64,000 bases of DNA, taken from NCBI GenBank assembly GCA_964654545.1, contig CAZZIU010000009.1, positions 37,934 to 101,933 on the forward strand, in the 5' to 3' direction. The position numbers were made by a program, and so were the translations under genes. The notes under the pieces are model-generated. The model was not told the origin of the DNA and ran no database searches. It was given only the letters and a program-made list of their open reading frames with translations. Position 1 is the first letter of the stretch. Every line of letters starts with the position of its first letter. Positions 27,080-36,046 of this stretch are shown here, in pieces. Origin of the DNA: JABMOV01 sp964654545 (GTDB taxonomy: Bacteria; Fidelibacterota; Marinisomatia; Marinisomatales; JABMOV01).

Positions 27080-27667
27080 TTGCCAATTTGCGAGTGTGGA
27101 AAAGATCCCTTTGTTATTCAAACCAATAATCGCAAACTATACGATTCACTTCCCCAAAATCATGTTCTTAAGACCTTAATAGAAGAACATTTCAATATAA
27201 GAAAATTTGTGTCGGAAATGGAGGAATACGTTACGGAATTGATGACGCTGAAAGAGTTACCTGAAAGCACTCCATTGATGACCGAATTATACCGAATTAC
27301 CGATCATTTACTGCGTACAGAAAGACACCATATCCGAGAAGAAGTCGCCATTATGCTGACCTTGGATAAGAAAATGGTGCAGACCGATGATTTAAACATT
27401 CGCAATGACCATGATGAATTGCGACTACTAAAACGTCGTTTTGCCTTATTGGTCAGAGGATTATACAATACGCCTCTAGTAAATGTCCGGGATGAAATTC
27501 AATCCTTATCTGGACAAATAGCTGAAAAAATAAGATATCATATGAACGCGGAAGATTTAGTGCTCTACCCACTGGCTTTGAAAGAGATTTCCGAAGATGA
27601 ATGGGCAACCCTTCTTAAAGAATGTGACAAAATAGGATATATTTGTTTTACCCCCGGTAAAGACTAG
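27080..27667 (+). CDS. Hemerythrin-domain protein
   Basis: 195 residues starting at TTG 27080 behind a TAGGAGAG site. A short N-terminal tail with two cysteines ('CECGKDP') leads into a four-helix hemerythrin-like domain. Candidate di-iron ligands are in 'EEHFNIRKF', 'HLLRTERHHIREE', 'NDHDELR' and 'YHMNAEDLVLYPLA'. Relatives include YtfE/RIC-type iron-sulfur repair proteins and oxygen- or NO-responsive proteins. Its place directly before the cbb3 oxidase assembly genes, with two palindromes upstream, supports a role under low oxygen or nitrosative stress, but the reaction is not known. Confidence 0.75.
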   Translation: MPICECGKDPFVIQTNNRKLYDSLPQNHVLKTLIEEHFNIRKFVSEMEEYVTELMTLKELPESTPLMTELYRITDHLLRTERHHIREEVAIMLTLDKKMVQTDDLNIRNDHDELRLLKRRFALLVRGLYNTPLVNVRDEIQSLSGQIAEKIRYHMNAEDLVLYPLALKEISEDEWATLLKECDKIGYICFTPGKD

Positions 27668-27725
27668 TTCTTTTCGCGTTTTAATTCATCTGTAATTTCC
27701 CTTCCCGAATCAATCGGTTTTATTA

Positions 27726-28448
27726 ATGAACATTGATCTTTCAGCTATGTTTATCCTGGGATTCCTAAGCAGTTTTAGTCACTGCTATGGAATGTGTGGT
27801 GGATTCGTAATGGCGTATAGCCTCAAGACGGATTCATTGTCTGCAGGATTCAACCGGATTATACCCCACCTTTTGTACAATAGTGGCAGGGTTATTACCT
27901 ATTCATTTCTAGGCATGCTATTTGGATGGTTGGGCGGTACGTTGCAGAATATAATTCAAGATGCACAGAGCTTTTTATTTATTCTATCGGGTCTTTTTAT
28001 GATACTAATAGGATTGGATTTAGCGGGATGGATTAACCTCCGATCAAAATCTGAGCTACCGGGAATGAAGGCGTACAAAATCGTGATAGGCAAGCTATTG
28101 AGCAATCTATCATCAGGGAATATATTCCTCTATGGATTGGTACTAGGATTTATACCCTGTGGTTTGGTATACATAGCGGGAGCCCAGGCCATTACGAGTG
28201 AATCCCCAACGCAAGGAATTCTTGTGATGATGGTGTTTGGGCTGGGCACAATTCCGGCACTGTTTCTATTGGGTATGGGGGCACAGTATTTTAATATCAA
28301 GTTTAGACAGCGTATTATTAAAATCGCAGCTGTTCTTGTTATGCTATTCGGTCTGATCACGGTGGTAAAAGGAGGACTAAAGTTGACAGATTTACCCATG
28401 CCATGGATGAAACATTCCATCCATCAGCATATGGACAATGTACACTAA
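27726..28448 (+). CDS. TauE/SafE-like (DsbD_2) membrane protein of the cbb3 assembly locus
   Basis: 240 residues with about six membrane segments. Cysteine motifs at the first and central segments, 'HCYGMCGGF' and 'FIPCGLVYIAG', resemble the paired-cysteine transmembrane core of the DsbD/CcdA superfamily. Genes of this type commonly stand next to ccoI/fixI in FCB and epsilon-like genomes and are thought to help copper or thiol handling for cbb3 oxidase. The ATPase gene begins 11 bases before its stop, so the two are coupled. The transported or reduced substrate is inferred, not shown. Confidence 0.75.
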   Translation: MNIDLSAMFILGFLSSFSHCYGMCGGFVMAYSLKTDSLSAGFNRIIPHLLYNSGRVITYSFLGMLFGWLGGTLQNIIQDAQSFLFILSGLFMILIGLDLAGWINLRSKSELPGMKAYKIVIGKLLSNLSSGNIFLYGLVLGFIPCGLVYIAGAQAITSESPTQGILVMMVFGLGTIPALFLLGMGAQYFNIKFRQRIIKIAAVLVMLFGLITVVKGGLKLTDLPMPWMKHSIHQHMDNVH

Positions 28449-30861
28449 ATCAGCTTCAGTAACTTGTTATCACTGTGGACTGGAATGCCATAACTCCAGT
28501 ATATCTTTTAATGAAAAAACATTCTGCTGCCTTGGATGCAAAACAGCCTTTGAAATATTGGATGACAACGATTTATGTACCTTTTATGATTTAAACCAAA
28601 ACCCGGGTGCTACACCAAATGAACTTGGGTTTACCTCAAAATTTAGCTTTTTGAATGATACCACGCTCCAGAAACAATTGTTGGATTTTACCGACGGCAA
28701 CAACGCTTCGATAACATTATCTATTCCTACCATGCATTGTAGCTCTTGCGTGTGGCTCTTAGAGAGTCTGTATCGCATTGATTCTGGTATTTCCAAATCA
28801 ACCGTGAATTTTCTCAGAAAAAGCGTTCATATCACCTACCGTATGGGAAAGACAAATTTACAATCTATTGTAGAGCTTTTGGCATCACTGGGATACGAAC
28901 CTGAGTTTAACCTTCAAAACCTAGCCAACTCAAAAAAACAGACGGCGCAAAAAAAACTGTATATACAAATTGGAATCGCTGGATTTGCATTTGCAAATAT
29001 AATGTTACTTAGTCTCCCTGACTATTTTGCAAGAGCCAATGAAGTACCGGAATCATTTATTCACTTATTCGGCTATCTGAATATTCTATTGGGATTACCT
29101 GTTTTGTTATTTAGTGCAAAGGATTACTATATCTCTGCATGGAAAGGTATTCGCAGTCGGGCTGTAAATATGGATATTCCTATTGCACTTGGTATTTCAA
29201 CATTATTTATTCGAAGTCTGATAGATATCTTTTCCGGTGTGGGTCAGGGGTGGATGGATTCATTTTCCGGTTTGGTGTTCTTCTTATTGATAGGAAAATT
29301 ATTTCAGGAAAAAACGTATCAAAGGCTCTCGTTTGATCGGGATTACACTGCCTATTTTCCGCTATATGCGATCAAAGTGGAAGGGGAGACCGAAAACAGC
29401 GTATCGCTGGAAACCATATCTCCAGGTGATCGGGTACTGGTGCGCAACAATGAGATTATACCAGCGGACTCCATTTTGATAAACGGAATAGGGAATATAG
29501 ATTATTCTTTTGTGACGGGTGAAAGCGATACGTTTGATAAAATATCCGGGGATATGATCTACGCCGGAGGGAAACAGGTTGGAAGTACCATAGAGATTGA
29601 GGTTGTAAAACCGGTATCGCAGGGATACCTTACCCAATTATGGAATCATGATGTCTTCCACAAGCAAGCACAGGATATATTACAATCCATGGCGAATGCG
29701 GTGGCAAAATATTTCACCACCGTTGTGATTGTAATTGCAGTACTCACATTTTTTGTGTGGTTTCCAAACGGCTTGACACCGGCATTTAATGCACTTACAG
29801 CGGTTTTAATAGTAGCCTGTCCGTGTGCATTGGCTTTGACTATACCATTTACCTTTGGGACAGCCCTGCGTTATATGGGAAAAGTAAATTTCTACTTAAA
29901 AAATACTACAGTGGTTGAATCCCTTGCCAGAGTTAACTCCATTGTTTTTGATAAAACAGGGACGATGACTGAAACAGGGAAAATGGAGATTTTGTTTCAC
30001 TCCCAAAACGGTTCCGATCTCTCAGCGGATGAACTTCGCATTCTACGGTCGACTGTCCGGCATTCTACACACCCACTGAGCAGAAAATTAACCGAAATTC
30101 TACCAGGAAGCGACCAGCCATTATTTCCCGATACATATGAGGAAATACCAGGAAAGGGCATAAAAGCCATTTTTGGTGATCTGACAATTTTTGTGGGGTC
30201 AAATGTTATTATTGACAAGAACCGAACGAAAACCCAAAGCCCCATAGCAACCCGTGTAAATATTACCATTGATGGCAAAGAACGAGGGTATTACGAATTC
30301 ATGGCATCCTATCGCAAAGGGTTGGGCAATGTAATGGAAAAATTAAAGAACCACTTTTCAATTCATTTACTATCCGGTGATAACGATTACGAAAAACCCA
30401 TTCTCAAAAAATATTTTCAACCTGGCTCAGATTTATTGTTTAATCAATCTCCAGAGGATAAAATGAATTATATTTTAAAAAATCAGACCTCTGAAAATAG
30501 TATTCTGATGATTGGCGATGGTATTAATGATGCGGGCGCATTAAAAGCGAGTAATATTGGAATATCCTTGACGGAAGATATCCATTCTTTTTCACCTGCC
30601 TGTGATGGAATTTTGGCGGCAGATTCATTTCCATTGATTCCAAAGTTGTTAGCCTTTTCTAAAGCAAGCGTAACAATTGTAAAGGTCGGTTTTATTATCT
30701 CCTTTCTTTACAACCTATTTGGAATAACGCTTGCAATGAATGGAGTGCTGTCACCGCTGACTTCGGCAATCCTAATGCCCATAAGTAGTTTAACAATTGT
30801 AATATTTTCAACTGGAATCACAAGTCTCACTGCCAGAAAAATGTTAGTAATTGATTGGTAA
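28438..30861 (+). CDS. ccoI: Copper P-type ATPase CcoI/FixI
   Basis: 807 residues. An N-terminal cysteine-rich segment ('CYHCGLEC', 'CCLGC') precedes a heavy-metal-associated domain with C101/C104 in 'MHCSSCVW'. The ion-channel motif is 'ACPCAL' (C461, C463), the phosphorylation site is D505 in 'FDKTGTMTE', and the hinge is 'GDGINDAGAL'. A His-Pro pair sits in 'STHPLSR'. The N-terminal zinc-ribbon-like extension and the setting among cco genes identify the CcoI/FixI subgroup, which exports copper for the CuB site of cbb3 oxidase rather than for detoxification. Confidence 0.93.
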   Translation: MYTKSASVTCYHCGLECHNSSISFNEKTFCCLGCKTAFEILDDNDLCTFYDLNQNPGATPNELGFTSKFSFLNDTTLQKQLLDFTDGNNASITLSIPTMHCSSCVWLLESLYRIDSGISKSTVNFLRKSVHITYRMGKTNLQSIVELLASLGYEPEFNLQNLANSKKQTAQKKLYIQIGIAGFAFANIMLLSLPDYFARANEVPESFIHLFGYLNILLGLPVLLFSAKDYYISAWKGIRSRAVNMDIPIALGISTLFIRSLIDIFSGVGQGWMDSFSGLVFFLLIGKLFQEKTYQRLSFDRDYTAYFPLYAIKVEGETENSVSLETISPGDRVLVRNNEIIPADSILINGIGNIDYSFVTGESDTFDKISGDMIYAGGKQVGSTIEIEVVKPVSQGYLTQLWNHDVFHKQAQDILQSMANAVAKYFTTVVIVIAVLTFFVWFPNGLTPAFNALTAVLIVACPCALALTIPFTFGTALRYMGKVNFYLKNTTVVESLARVNSIVFDKTGTMTETGKMEILFHSQNGSDLSADELRILRSTVRHSTHPLSRKLTEILPGSDQPLFPDTYEEIPGKGIKAIFGDLTIFVGSNVIIDKNRTKTQSPIATRVNITIDGKERGYYEFMASYRKGLGNVMEKLKNHFSIHLLSGDNDYEKPILKKYFQPGSDLLFNQSPEDKMNYILKNQTSENSILMIGDGINDAGALKASNIGISLTEDIHSFSPACDGILAADSFPLIPKLLAFSKASVTIVKVGFIISFLYNLFGITLAMNGVLSPLTSAILMPISSLTIVIFSTGITSLTARKMLVIDW

Positions 30862-30923
30862 GATCGCGACTCCTAAATACTATTTAAATAATTCGAAATT
30901 GAATATTAATTTTTAGACTAAAA

Positions 30924-31085
30924 ATGAGTGTACTACCTCTTTTAATTATCATCAGTTTAACTGTCGCTATCGGTTTTTTGATTGCTTTTTTATGGGCTGT
31001 AAAAAATGGGCAGTATGATGACTCTTATACACCTTCAATCCGGATTTTACCGGACGATAAACCATTGAAACATAAATCCAAGTAG
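30924..31085 (+). CDS. ccoS: cbb3 oxidase assembly protein CcoS
   Basis: A 53-residue open frame between ccoI and ccoNO. One transmembrane helix (about residues 5-24, ending 'IAFLWAVKNGQYDD') is followed by a short hydrophilic tail with 'IRILPDD'. The helix and the 'W.v..GQ(Y/F)DD' junction are the hallmark of CcoS, needed to insert cofactors into cbb3 oxidase. It ends nine bases before ccoNO. Confidence 0.88.
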   Translation: MSVLPLLIIISLTVAIGFLIAFLWAVKNGQYDDSYTPSIRILPDDKPLKHKSK

Positions 31086-31094
31086 GGGAATAGA

Positions 31095-33218
31095 ATGGGA
31101 ATTGAAACCTTTAAGTACGACAATAAAATTGTAAAATATTTTGGTCTGGCGACCATAATATGGGGTATTGTAGCTTTTCTGGTTGGTATTACTATTGCAT
31201 TACAGCTAGTGAACCCATATTTTAACTTTAATACTTCATTTTTAACCTTTAGCCGGTTGCGTCCATTGCACACAAATGCTGCAATATTTGCCTTTGTAGG
31301 TAATGGAATATTCATGGGTGTGTACTATTCCCTGCAAAGATTATTGAAAACACGTATGTTCAATGATACCCTTAGTTATATACATTTCTGGGGTTGGCAG
31401 ACCATTATTCTTTCAGCAGCTTTGACGCTCCCATTTGGTATTACAATAGGTAAAGAATATGCTGAATTAGAATGGCCAATAGATATGTTAATCACATTTA
31501 TTTGGGTCGTTTTTGGAATCAACCTGATTGGTACCATAATCAAACGACGAGAAAAGCACATGTATGTGGCGGTCTGGTTTTATATTGCGACCTTTTTTAC
31601 CGTTGCGATTTTGCATGTGGTTAATTCTATAGAATTACCGGTGGCGTTCTTAAAAAGTTACCCCGTATTCGCCGGAGTACAGGACGCACTGGTCCAGTGG
31701 TGGTATGGACACAATGCGGTGGCATTTTTCCTTACCACACCTTATTTGGGGCTAATGTACTATTTTCTTCCAAAGGCTGCAAACCGACCAATATTTTCTT
31801 ACAGACTATCCATTGTGCATTTCTGGGCACTGATTTTCATTTATATCTGGGCAGGACCGCATCATTTATTATACACTTCATTGCCAGACTGGGTGCAATC
31901 TCTGGGAGCCACATTTTCAATAATGCTGATCGCTCCATCTTGGGGGGGAATGCTCAACGGCTTACTTACATTGCGAGGGGCCTGGGATCGTGTTCGGCAA
32001 GATCCTATACTGAAGTTTATGGTGGTAGCTGTCACGGCTTATGGCATGTCTACTTTTGAAGGACCGATGATGTCGCTGAAAAGTGTAAATGCCCTAACCC
32101 ATTACACAGACTGGGTAATTGCACATGCTCATATTGGTGCACTTGGTTGGAACGGATTACTTACATTCGGTGTTCTCTACTGGTTGGTTCCCCGCTTGTG
32201 GCGGACGGAGCTCTTTTCAACAAAATTAGCAAATACCCATTTTTGGTTGGCAACGCTGGGAATAATCTTCTATGCCATCCCACTTTATTGGGGTGCGGTT
32301 ACTCAAGGATTAATGTGGAAAGAATTCAACGATGCTGGAATGCTTGTGTACCCAAACTTTTTAGAAACGGTTCGTCAAATACTTCCCATGTATGCAATTC
32401 GTGCCTTCGGTGGTTTGTTGTTCCTTACAGGAGCAATTGTCATGGTAGTAAATCTCATCAAAACCATGAAGCAGGGTTCTTTTGAAAATGAAGAGGAAGC
32501 GCAGGCTCCAGCGCTTGAAAAAATCGAATCTAATAAAGAGGATGAAAGCGATTACGCCCATCGCTGGATTGAGAGTCGTCCCGTACAGTTTTCACTGTTA
32601 GTGCTCGTGGCAGTCCTGATCGGAGGTGTCGTCGAAATCATTCCAATGCAACTCATTAAATCGAATGTACCAACGATTGCATCTGTAAAACCGTACACAC
32701 CGCTGGAACTACAAGGTCGCGATATTTACGTAAGCGAAGGGTGTTACGTCTGTCATTCGCAAATGATTCGACCATTTAGATCAGAGACGGAACGGTATGG
32801 AGAATATTCTAAATCTGGTGAATTTGTTTATGATCATCCCTTCCAATGGGGATCCCGTCGCACGGGACCCGATTTGCATCGTGAAGGGGGGAAGTATCCT
32901 GACGCATGGCATTATAATCACATGATTGATCCACAATTGATGTCACCGGGGTCTATTATGCCTTCATACCATTGGTTGCGAGATCAAAAAATTGATTTGG
33001 ATATGACTGCGAAAAAAATCCGTGCTATGCAAACATTGGGTGTACCCTATCCTGAGGGGTATGATCAACAAGCCCATTCAGATTTAGAGATGCAGGCAAA
33101 ATCTATCGTAACAAATTTGGGAAATCAGGGTGTCCCAAATGCTGAATGGAATTCAAAATTGATTGCATTGATTGCATATCTTCAACGGTTGGGAACAGAT
33201 ATCAAGGTGAACCAATGA
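31095..33218 (+). CDS. ccoNO: cbb3-type cytochrome c oxidase, fused subunits I and II
   Basis: 707 residues combining CcoN and CcoO. Residues 1-450 are the twelve-helix heme-copper subunit, with histidines in 'LRPLHTN', 'WWYGHNAV', 'GPHHLLY' and 'IAHAHIG'. After a charged linker (about 455-490) and one membrane helix comes the CcoO domain with a single c-heme site, C550-H554 (CYVCH), and 'SIMPSYHWL' for the methionine ligand. The fusion is common in Bacteroidetes and their relatives. The enzyme reduces oxygen at high affinity and pumps protons. ccoQ overlaps its stop by four bases. Confidence 0.95.
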   Translation: MGIETFKYDNKIVKYFGLATIIWGIVAFLVGITIALQLVNPYFNFNTSFLTFSRLRPLHTNAAIFAFVGNGIFMGVYYSLQRLLKTRMFNDTLSYIHFWGWQTIILSAALTLPFGITIGKEYAELEWPIDMLITFIWVVFGINLIGTIIKRREKHMYVAVWFYIATFFTVAILHVVNSIELPVAFLKSYPVFAGVQDALVQWWYGHNAVAFFLTTPYLGLMYYFLPKAANRPIFSYRLSIVHFWALIFIYIWAGPHHLLYTSLPDWVQSLGATFSIMLIAPSWGGMLNGLLTLRGAWDRVRQDPILKFMVVAVTAYGMSTFEGPMMSLKSVNALTHYTDWVIAHAHIGALGWNGLLTFGVLYWLVPRLWRTELFSTKLANTHFWLATLGIIFYAIPLYWGAVTQGLMWKEFNDAGMLVYPNFLETVRQILPMYAIRAFGGLLFLTGAIVMVVNLIKTMKQGSFENEEEAQAPALEKIESNKEDESDYAHRWIESRPVQFSLLVLVAVLIGGVVEIIPMQLIKSNVPTIASVKPYTPLELQGRDIYVSEGCYVCHSQMIRPFRSETERYGEYSKSGEFVYDHPFQWGSRRTGPDLHREGGKYPDAWHYNHMIDPQLMSPGSIMPSYHWLRDQKIDLDMTAKKIRAMQTLGVPYPEGYDQQAHSDLEMQAKSIVTNLGNQGVPNAEWNSKLIALIAYLQRLGTDIKVNQ

Positions 33219-33394
33219 TTAGGAATGTTTTGAATTCGGTTGCAGGAATTGGTATCTACCCAACTATTGCGCTATTGATATTTTTTTCCATATTTATGGG
33301 AGTAATTATTTATGTATTGCGACTAAAAAAGCCATACATAAAACTCATGAGTGAATTGCCGCTTGAAGAAAATTCATCTACCAGGGGAGAGTAA
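33215..33394 (+). CDS. ccoQ: CcoQ-like small subunit
   Basis: 59 residues starting at the ATG that overlaps the ccoNO stop. One membrane helix (about 15-37) is followed by a basic and then acidic tail ('LRLKKPY', 'ELPLEENS'). Position between ccoNO and ccoP and the single-helix layout identify it as CcoQ, a subunit that stabilises the oxidase. Sequence conservation in CcoQ is poor, so synteny carries most of the weight. An upstream in-frame extension from 33146 runs inside ccoNO and is not needed. Confidence 0.75.
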   Translation: MIRNVLNSVAGIGIYPTIALLIFFSIFMGVIIYVLRLKKPYIKLMSELPLEENSSTRGE

Positions 33395-33395
33395 T

Positions 33396-34043
33396 ATGAG
33401 TACTAAAAAAGAAGATAAATTATTAGATCATAATTACGATGGTATTCGTGAATTAGACAATGATTTACCTCCGTGGTGGTTGTATCTATTCTATTTCACC
33501 ATTGCTTTTGCTGTGGTCTATATGGTTCATTATCATGTAACAAAATCAGGCCCATCCCAGGTTGAAGAGTATATGTTGTCGATGAATAACACCAAAACAG
33601 AAAAAGCAGGGATTGGGTATCGATCGCCTTATTATGGAAACAACGATGCGATAAATCAGCCGGCTGTAATCGATGCAGAAAATGTACCTGGAGAAGCAAC
33701 AACTGATGTACCTGAAATCCCTGCGGTTGAGGTGTTGACAGATGAAGCAAGTCTGTCAGCAGGAAAAAGTGTGTTCATTGCCAATTGTGTCGCCTGTCAT
33801 GGAGCCAATGGAGAAGGATTAATTGGGCCGAACATGACGGATCAATATTGGATACATGGTGGAAATGTTAATGATTTGATCAGAACAATAAATATTGGGG
33901 TACCAGCTAAAGGAATGATACCGTGGGACAAAACACTTTCTGCAGAACAAATTCATCAGGTAGCCAGCTATATATTGACGCTTCAGGGTACCAATCCACC
34001 AAATGCAAAAGCACCGGAGGGAACTTTGTATACTGGTGGGTAA
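33396..34043 (+). CDS. ccoP: cbb3 oxidase subunit III, CcoP, single-heme form
   Basis: 215 residues from ATG 33396, which has GGGGAGAG eight bases upstream. The N-terminal 'DHNYDGIRELDNDLPPWWLYLF' region (quoted in part: 'YDGIRELDN', 'PPWWLYLF') is the family signature before the membrane helix. Only one CxxCH is present ('NCVACHGANGEG'), with a downstream 'GMIPW' methionine ligand. Classical CcoP carries two c-hemes, so this version has lost or never had one. It passes electrons from soluble cytochrome c to CcoO. Confidence 0.9.
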   Translation: MSTKKEDKLLDHNYDGIRELDNDLPPWWLYLFYFTIAFAVVYMVHYHVTKSGPSQVEEYMLSMNNTKTEKAGIGYRSPYYGNNDAINQPAVIDAENVPGEATTDVPEIPAVEVLTDEASLSAGKSVFIANCVACHGANGEGLIGPNMTDQYWIHGGNVNDLIRTINIGVPAKGMIPWDKTLSAEQIHQVASYILTLQGTNPPNAKAPEGTLYTGG

Positions 34044-34067
34044 AGATCTTGTTACACTATTCTCTGA

Positions 34068-34088
34068 ATGCCACCTTGGCATATTTTT
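34068..34088 (+). terminator. Probable terminator after ccoP
   Basis: ATGCCA and TGGCAT form a six-pair stem with a CCT loop, followed by ATTTTT. The stem is short, so termination may be partial and allow some read-through into ccoG. Confidence 0.5.
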
Positions 34089-34169
34089 AAATAGAATGAA
34101 CAGATCTGGTAAAGGATTTACGTAATTTACTAGCTTCCTTTCAGAATAATTTTAATAGGATTTAAAGGG

Positions 34170-35579
34170 ATGACCGGACCGCAGATTGTCGGTGAACATG
34201 ACACAGGGGAATACCGAAATCGTATTTCCACGGTGGATGATAAGGGTAAACGAGTATGGGTTTACCCCAAGAAACCTGGTGGTCCATTCTATGCAGCGCG
34301 AACCTATGTTAGCTGGGTTTTACTGGCTCTACTTTTCTCAGGACCATTTATTACCATCGGGGATCATCCATTACTCCTGCTGGATTTCATCGGAAGACGA
34401 TTTTATATCATTGGGATTCCGTTTTGGCCACAGGATTTGCATTTATTTGGACTGGCCTTCATATCATTTATTGTTTTCATCATTTTATTTACTGCTGTTT
34501 TTGGCAGAGTATTTTGCGGATGGGCATGCCCACAAACCATATTTATGGAGATGGTATTCCGGAAAATAGAATATGCCATCGAAGGTGATGCGAAGGAACA
34601 GAAAAAGCTCAATAATGGACCCTGGAATAGGGAAAAGGTTTTTAAAAAAACCATAAAAGTTGGCATTTTTTATGGAATATCATGGATAATTGGTAACACT
34701 TTTTTAGCCTACATCATTGGCAAAGATGCCTTGTTGGATATAATCACTTCACCTCCAAGTGAACATTTCGCAGGTTTTGTTGCTATGATTGTATTCAGTT
34801 TTCTTTTTTTTGGTACATTTCTCTGGTTCCGGGAACAAGTCTGTACGATGGTCTGTCCCTATGGAAGGTTGCAGGGAGTGTTGTTAGATCAAAATTCTAT
34901 TGTGGTTCATTATGATTTTATTCGTGGTGAGCCAAGAGGGAAAGGAAAAAGAAAAGCGGAATCTACACTTGGTGACTGTATCGACTGTTATCAATGTGTC
35001 GATGTCTGTCCCACCGGAATCGATATACGAAATGGTACCCAATTAGAGTGTGTGAACTGTACCGCCTGTATCGATGCATGCAATGCGATTATGGAAAAAG
35101 TAGAGAAACCCAAGGGATTGATTCGCTATTCGTCATACAATGGCATAGCAGATAAACAATCCAAATTAGTCGATTGGCGGATTGGTGGATATTCGGCAGT
35201 TTTATCAATTCTATTGGGTTTAATGATATTTCTCCTTACCACCCGAATACCAATTGAAACCACAATCTTGCGAACGCCCGGTGTATTGTACCAGGAAACT
35301 GCAGATGAATTGATACGTAATCTGTATAACATTAAAGTGGTAAACAAAACGTACCATGATAAACCGATTCAACTTAAGATCCAATCGCCACCAAATAGCA
35401 GAATTACGATGGTAGCGCCACTGACAGTACCCAGCGATGATCTGGGTCAAACGGCATTTTTTATTGATATACCAAAATCAAAAATTAGAGAACAGAAAAA
35501 CCCCATATCGATTGATGTTTATTCCGGGAGTGAGTTTCTTGAGACAGTTAAAACTACATTTATTGCACCGGTGGAATAA
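34170..35579 (+). CDS. ccoG: cbb3 oxidase accessory ferredoxin CcoG (FixG/RdxA)
   Basis: 469 residues with about five membrane segments and two [4Fe-4S] motifs: 'CIDCYQCVDVCP' and 'CVNCTACIDACN' (about 270-310). Further conserved cysteines lie in 'GWACPQT' and 'TMVCPYGRLQG'. The last 120 residues form a periplasmic Ig-like domain. CcoG is a cupric reductase that supplies Cu(I) for oxidase assembly. It heads the second half of the locus and is followed directly by ccoH. Confidence 0.94.
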   Translation: MTGPQIVGEHDTGEYRNRISTVDDKGKRVWVYPKKPGGPFYAARTYVSWVLLALLFSGPFITIGDHPLLLLDFIGRRFYIIGIPFWPQDLHLFGLAFISFIVFIILFTAVFGRVFCGWACPQTIFMEMVFRKIEYAIEGDAKEQKKLNNGPWNREKVFKKTIKVGIFYGISWIIGNTFLAYIIGKDALLDIITSPPSEHFAGFVAMIVFSFLFFGTFLWFREQVCTMVCPYGRLQGVLLDQNSIVVHYDFIRGEPRGKGKRKAESTLGDCIDCYQCVDVCPTGIDIRNGTQLECVNCTACIDACNAIMEKVEKPKGLIRYSSYNGIADKQSKLVDWRIGGYSAVLSILLGLMIFLLTTRIPIETTILRTPGVLYQETADELIRNLYNIKVVNKTYHDKPIQLKIQSPPNSRITMVAPLTVPSDDLGQTAFFIDIPKSKIREQKNPISIDVYSGSEFLETVKTTFIAPVE

Positions 35580-35580
35580 C

Positions 35581-36033
35581 ATGCAATGGAATCATCGCTA
35601 TTTATGGGGAACTGTTATCGTTATAATTGTATTTCTGGGATTTAACGCTTTTTTGATTACCACATCCTATTCCACTGATTTTGACTTGGTAGATGAAAAT
35701 TATTATGACGAAGAGTTGAATTATCAGACCAAAATTGAAGCATTGAGTCGGACAAAGAATCTTCCTGAGAGGATAACTCTGATTGATTATCAACCGGACT
35801 ATTTGATCATCCAGATACCTGTGGAATGGATCGAGTTCATACAGTCGGGTGACATATATTTTTACCGTCCGTCCAACGCTGAGCTGGATAGAAAATATTC
35901 ATTAACAGTTGAACAAAATGGCGAACAGAAAGTTATAATTGATAATTTTGCTTTAGGCAAATGGCGAGTGGCGGTGGAATGGACTATGAGAAATCAGGAA
36001 TATATCCAGGAATTTATTTTGACAATCCGATAA
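35581..36033 (+). CDS. ccoH: FixH/CcoH family protein
   Basis: 150 residues from ATG 35581, one base after the ccoG stop. The N-terminus 'MQWNHRYLWG' leads into one membrane helix (about 8-28), then 'STDFDLVDENYYDEEL' and a periplasmic beta domain ending in 'ILTIR'. The 'v..dYY...l.Y' element is the FixH signature. A longer in-frame reading from 35437 runs inside ccoG and has no support. CcoH is needed for stable cbb3 oxidase, probably with CcoI in copper delivery. Confidence 0.85.
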   Translation: MQWNHRYLWGTVIVIIVFLGFNAFLITTSYSTDFDLVDENYYDEELNYQTKIEALSRTKNLPERITLIDYQPDYLIIQIPVEWIEFIQSGDIYFYRPSNAELDRKYSLTVEQNGEQKVIIDNFALGKWRVAVEWTMRNQEYIQEFILTIR

Positions 36034-36046
36034 CGATCCTCCTGTA

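Noticed and set aside
33351..33395. Upstream in-frame extension of ccoP
   Set aside because: It overlaps ccoQ; the ATG at 33396 has a good ribosome-binding site and gives the family N-terminus.
35437..35580. Upstream in-frame extension of ccoH
   Set aside because: It overlaps the end of ccoG in another frame, and the FixH N-terminus with its membrane helix begins at 35581.
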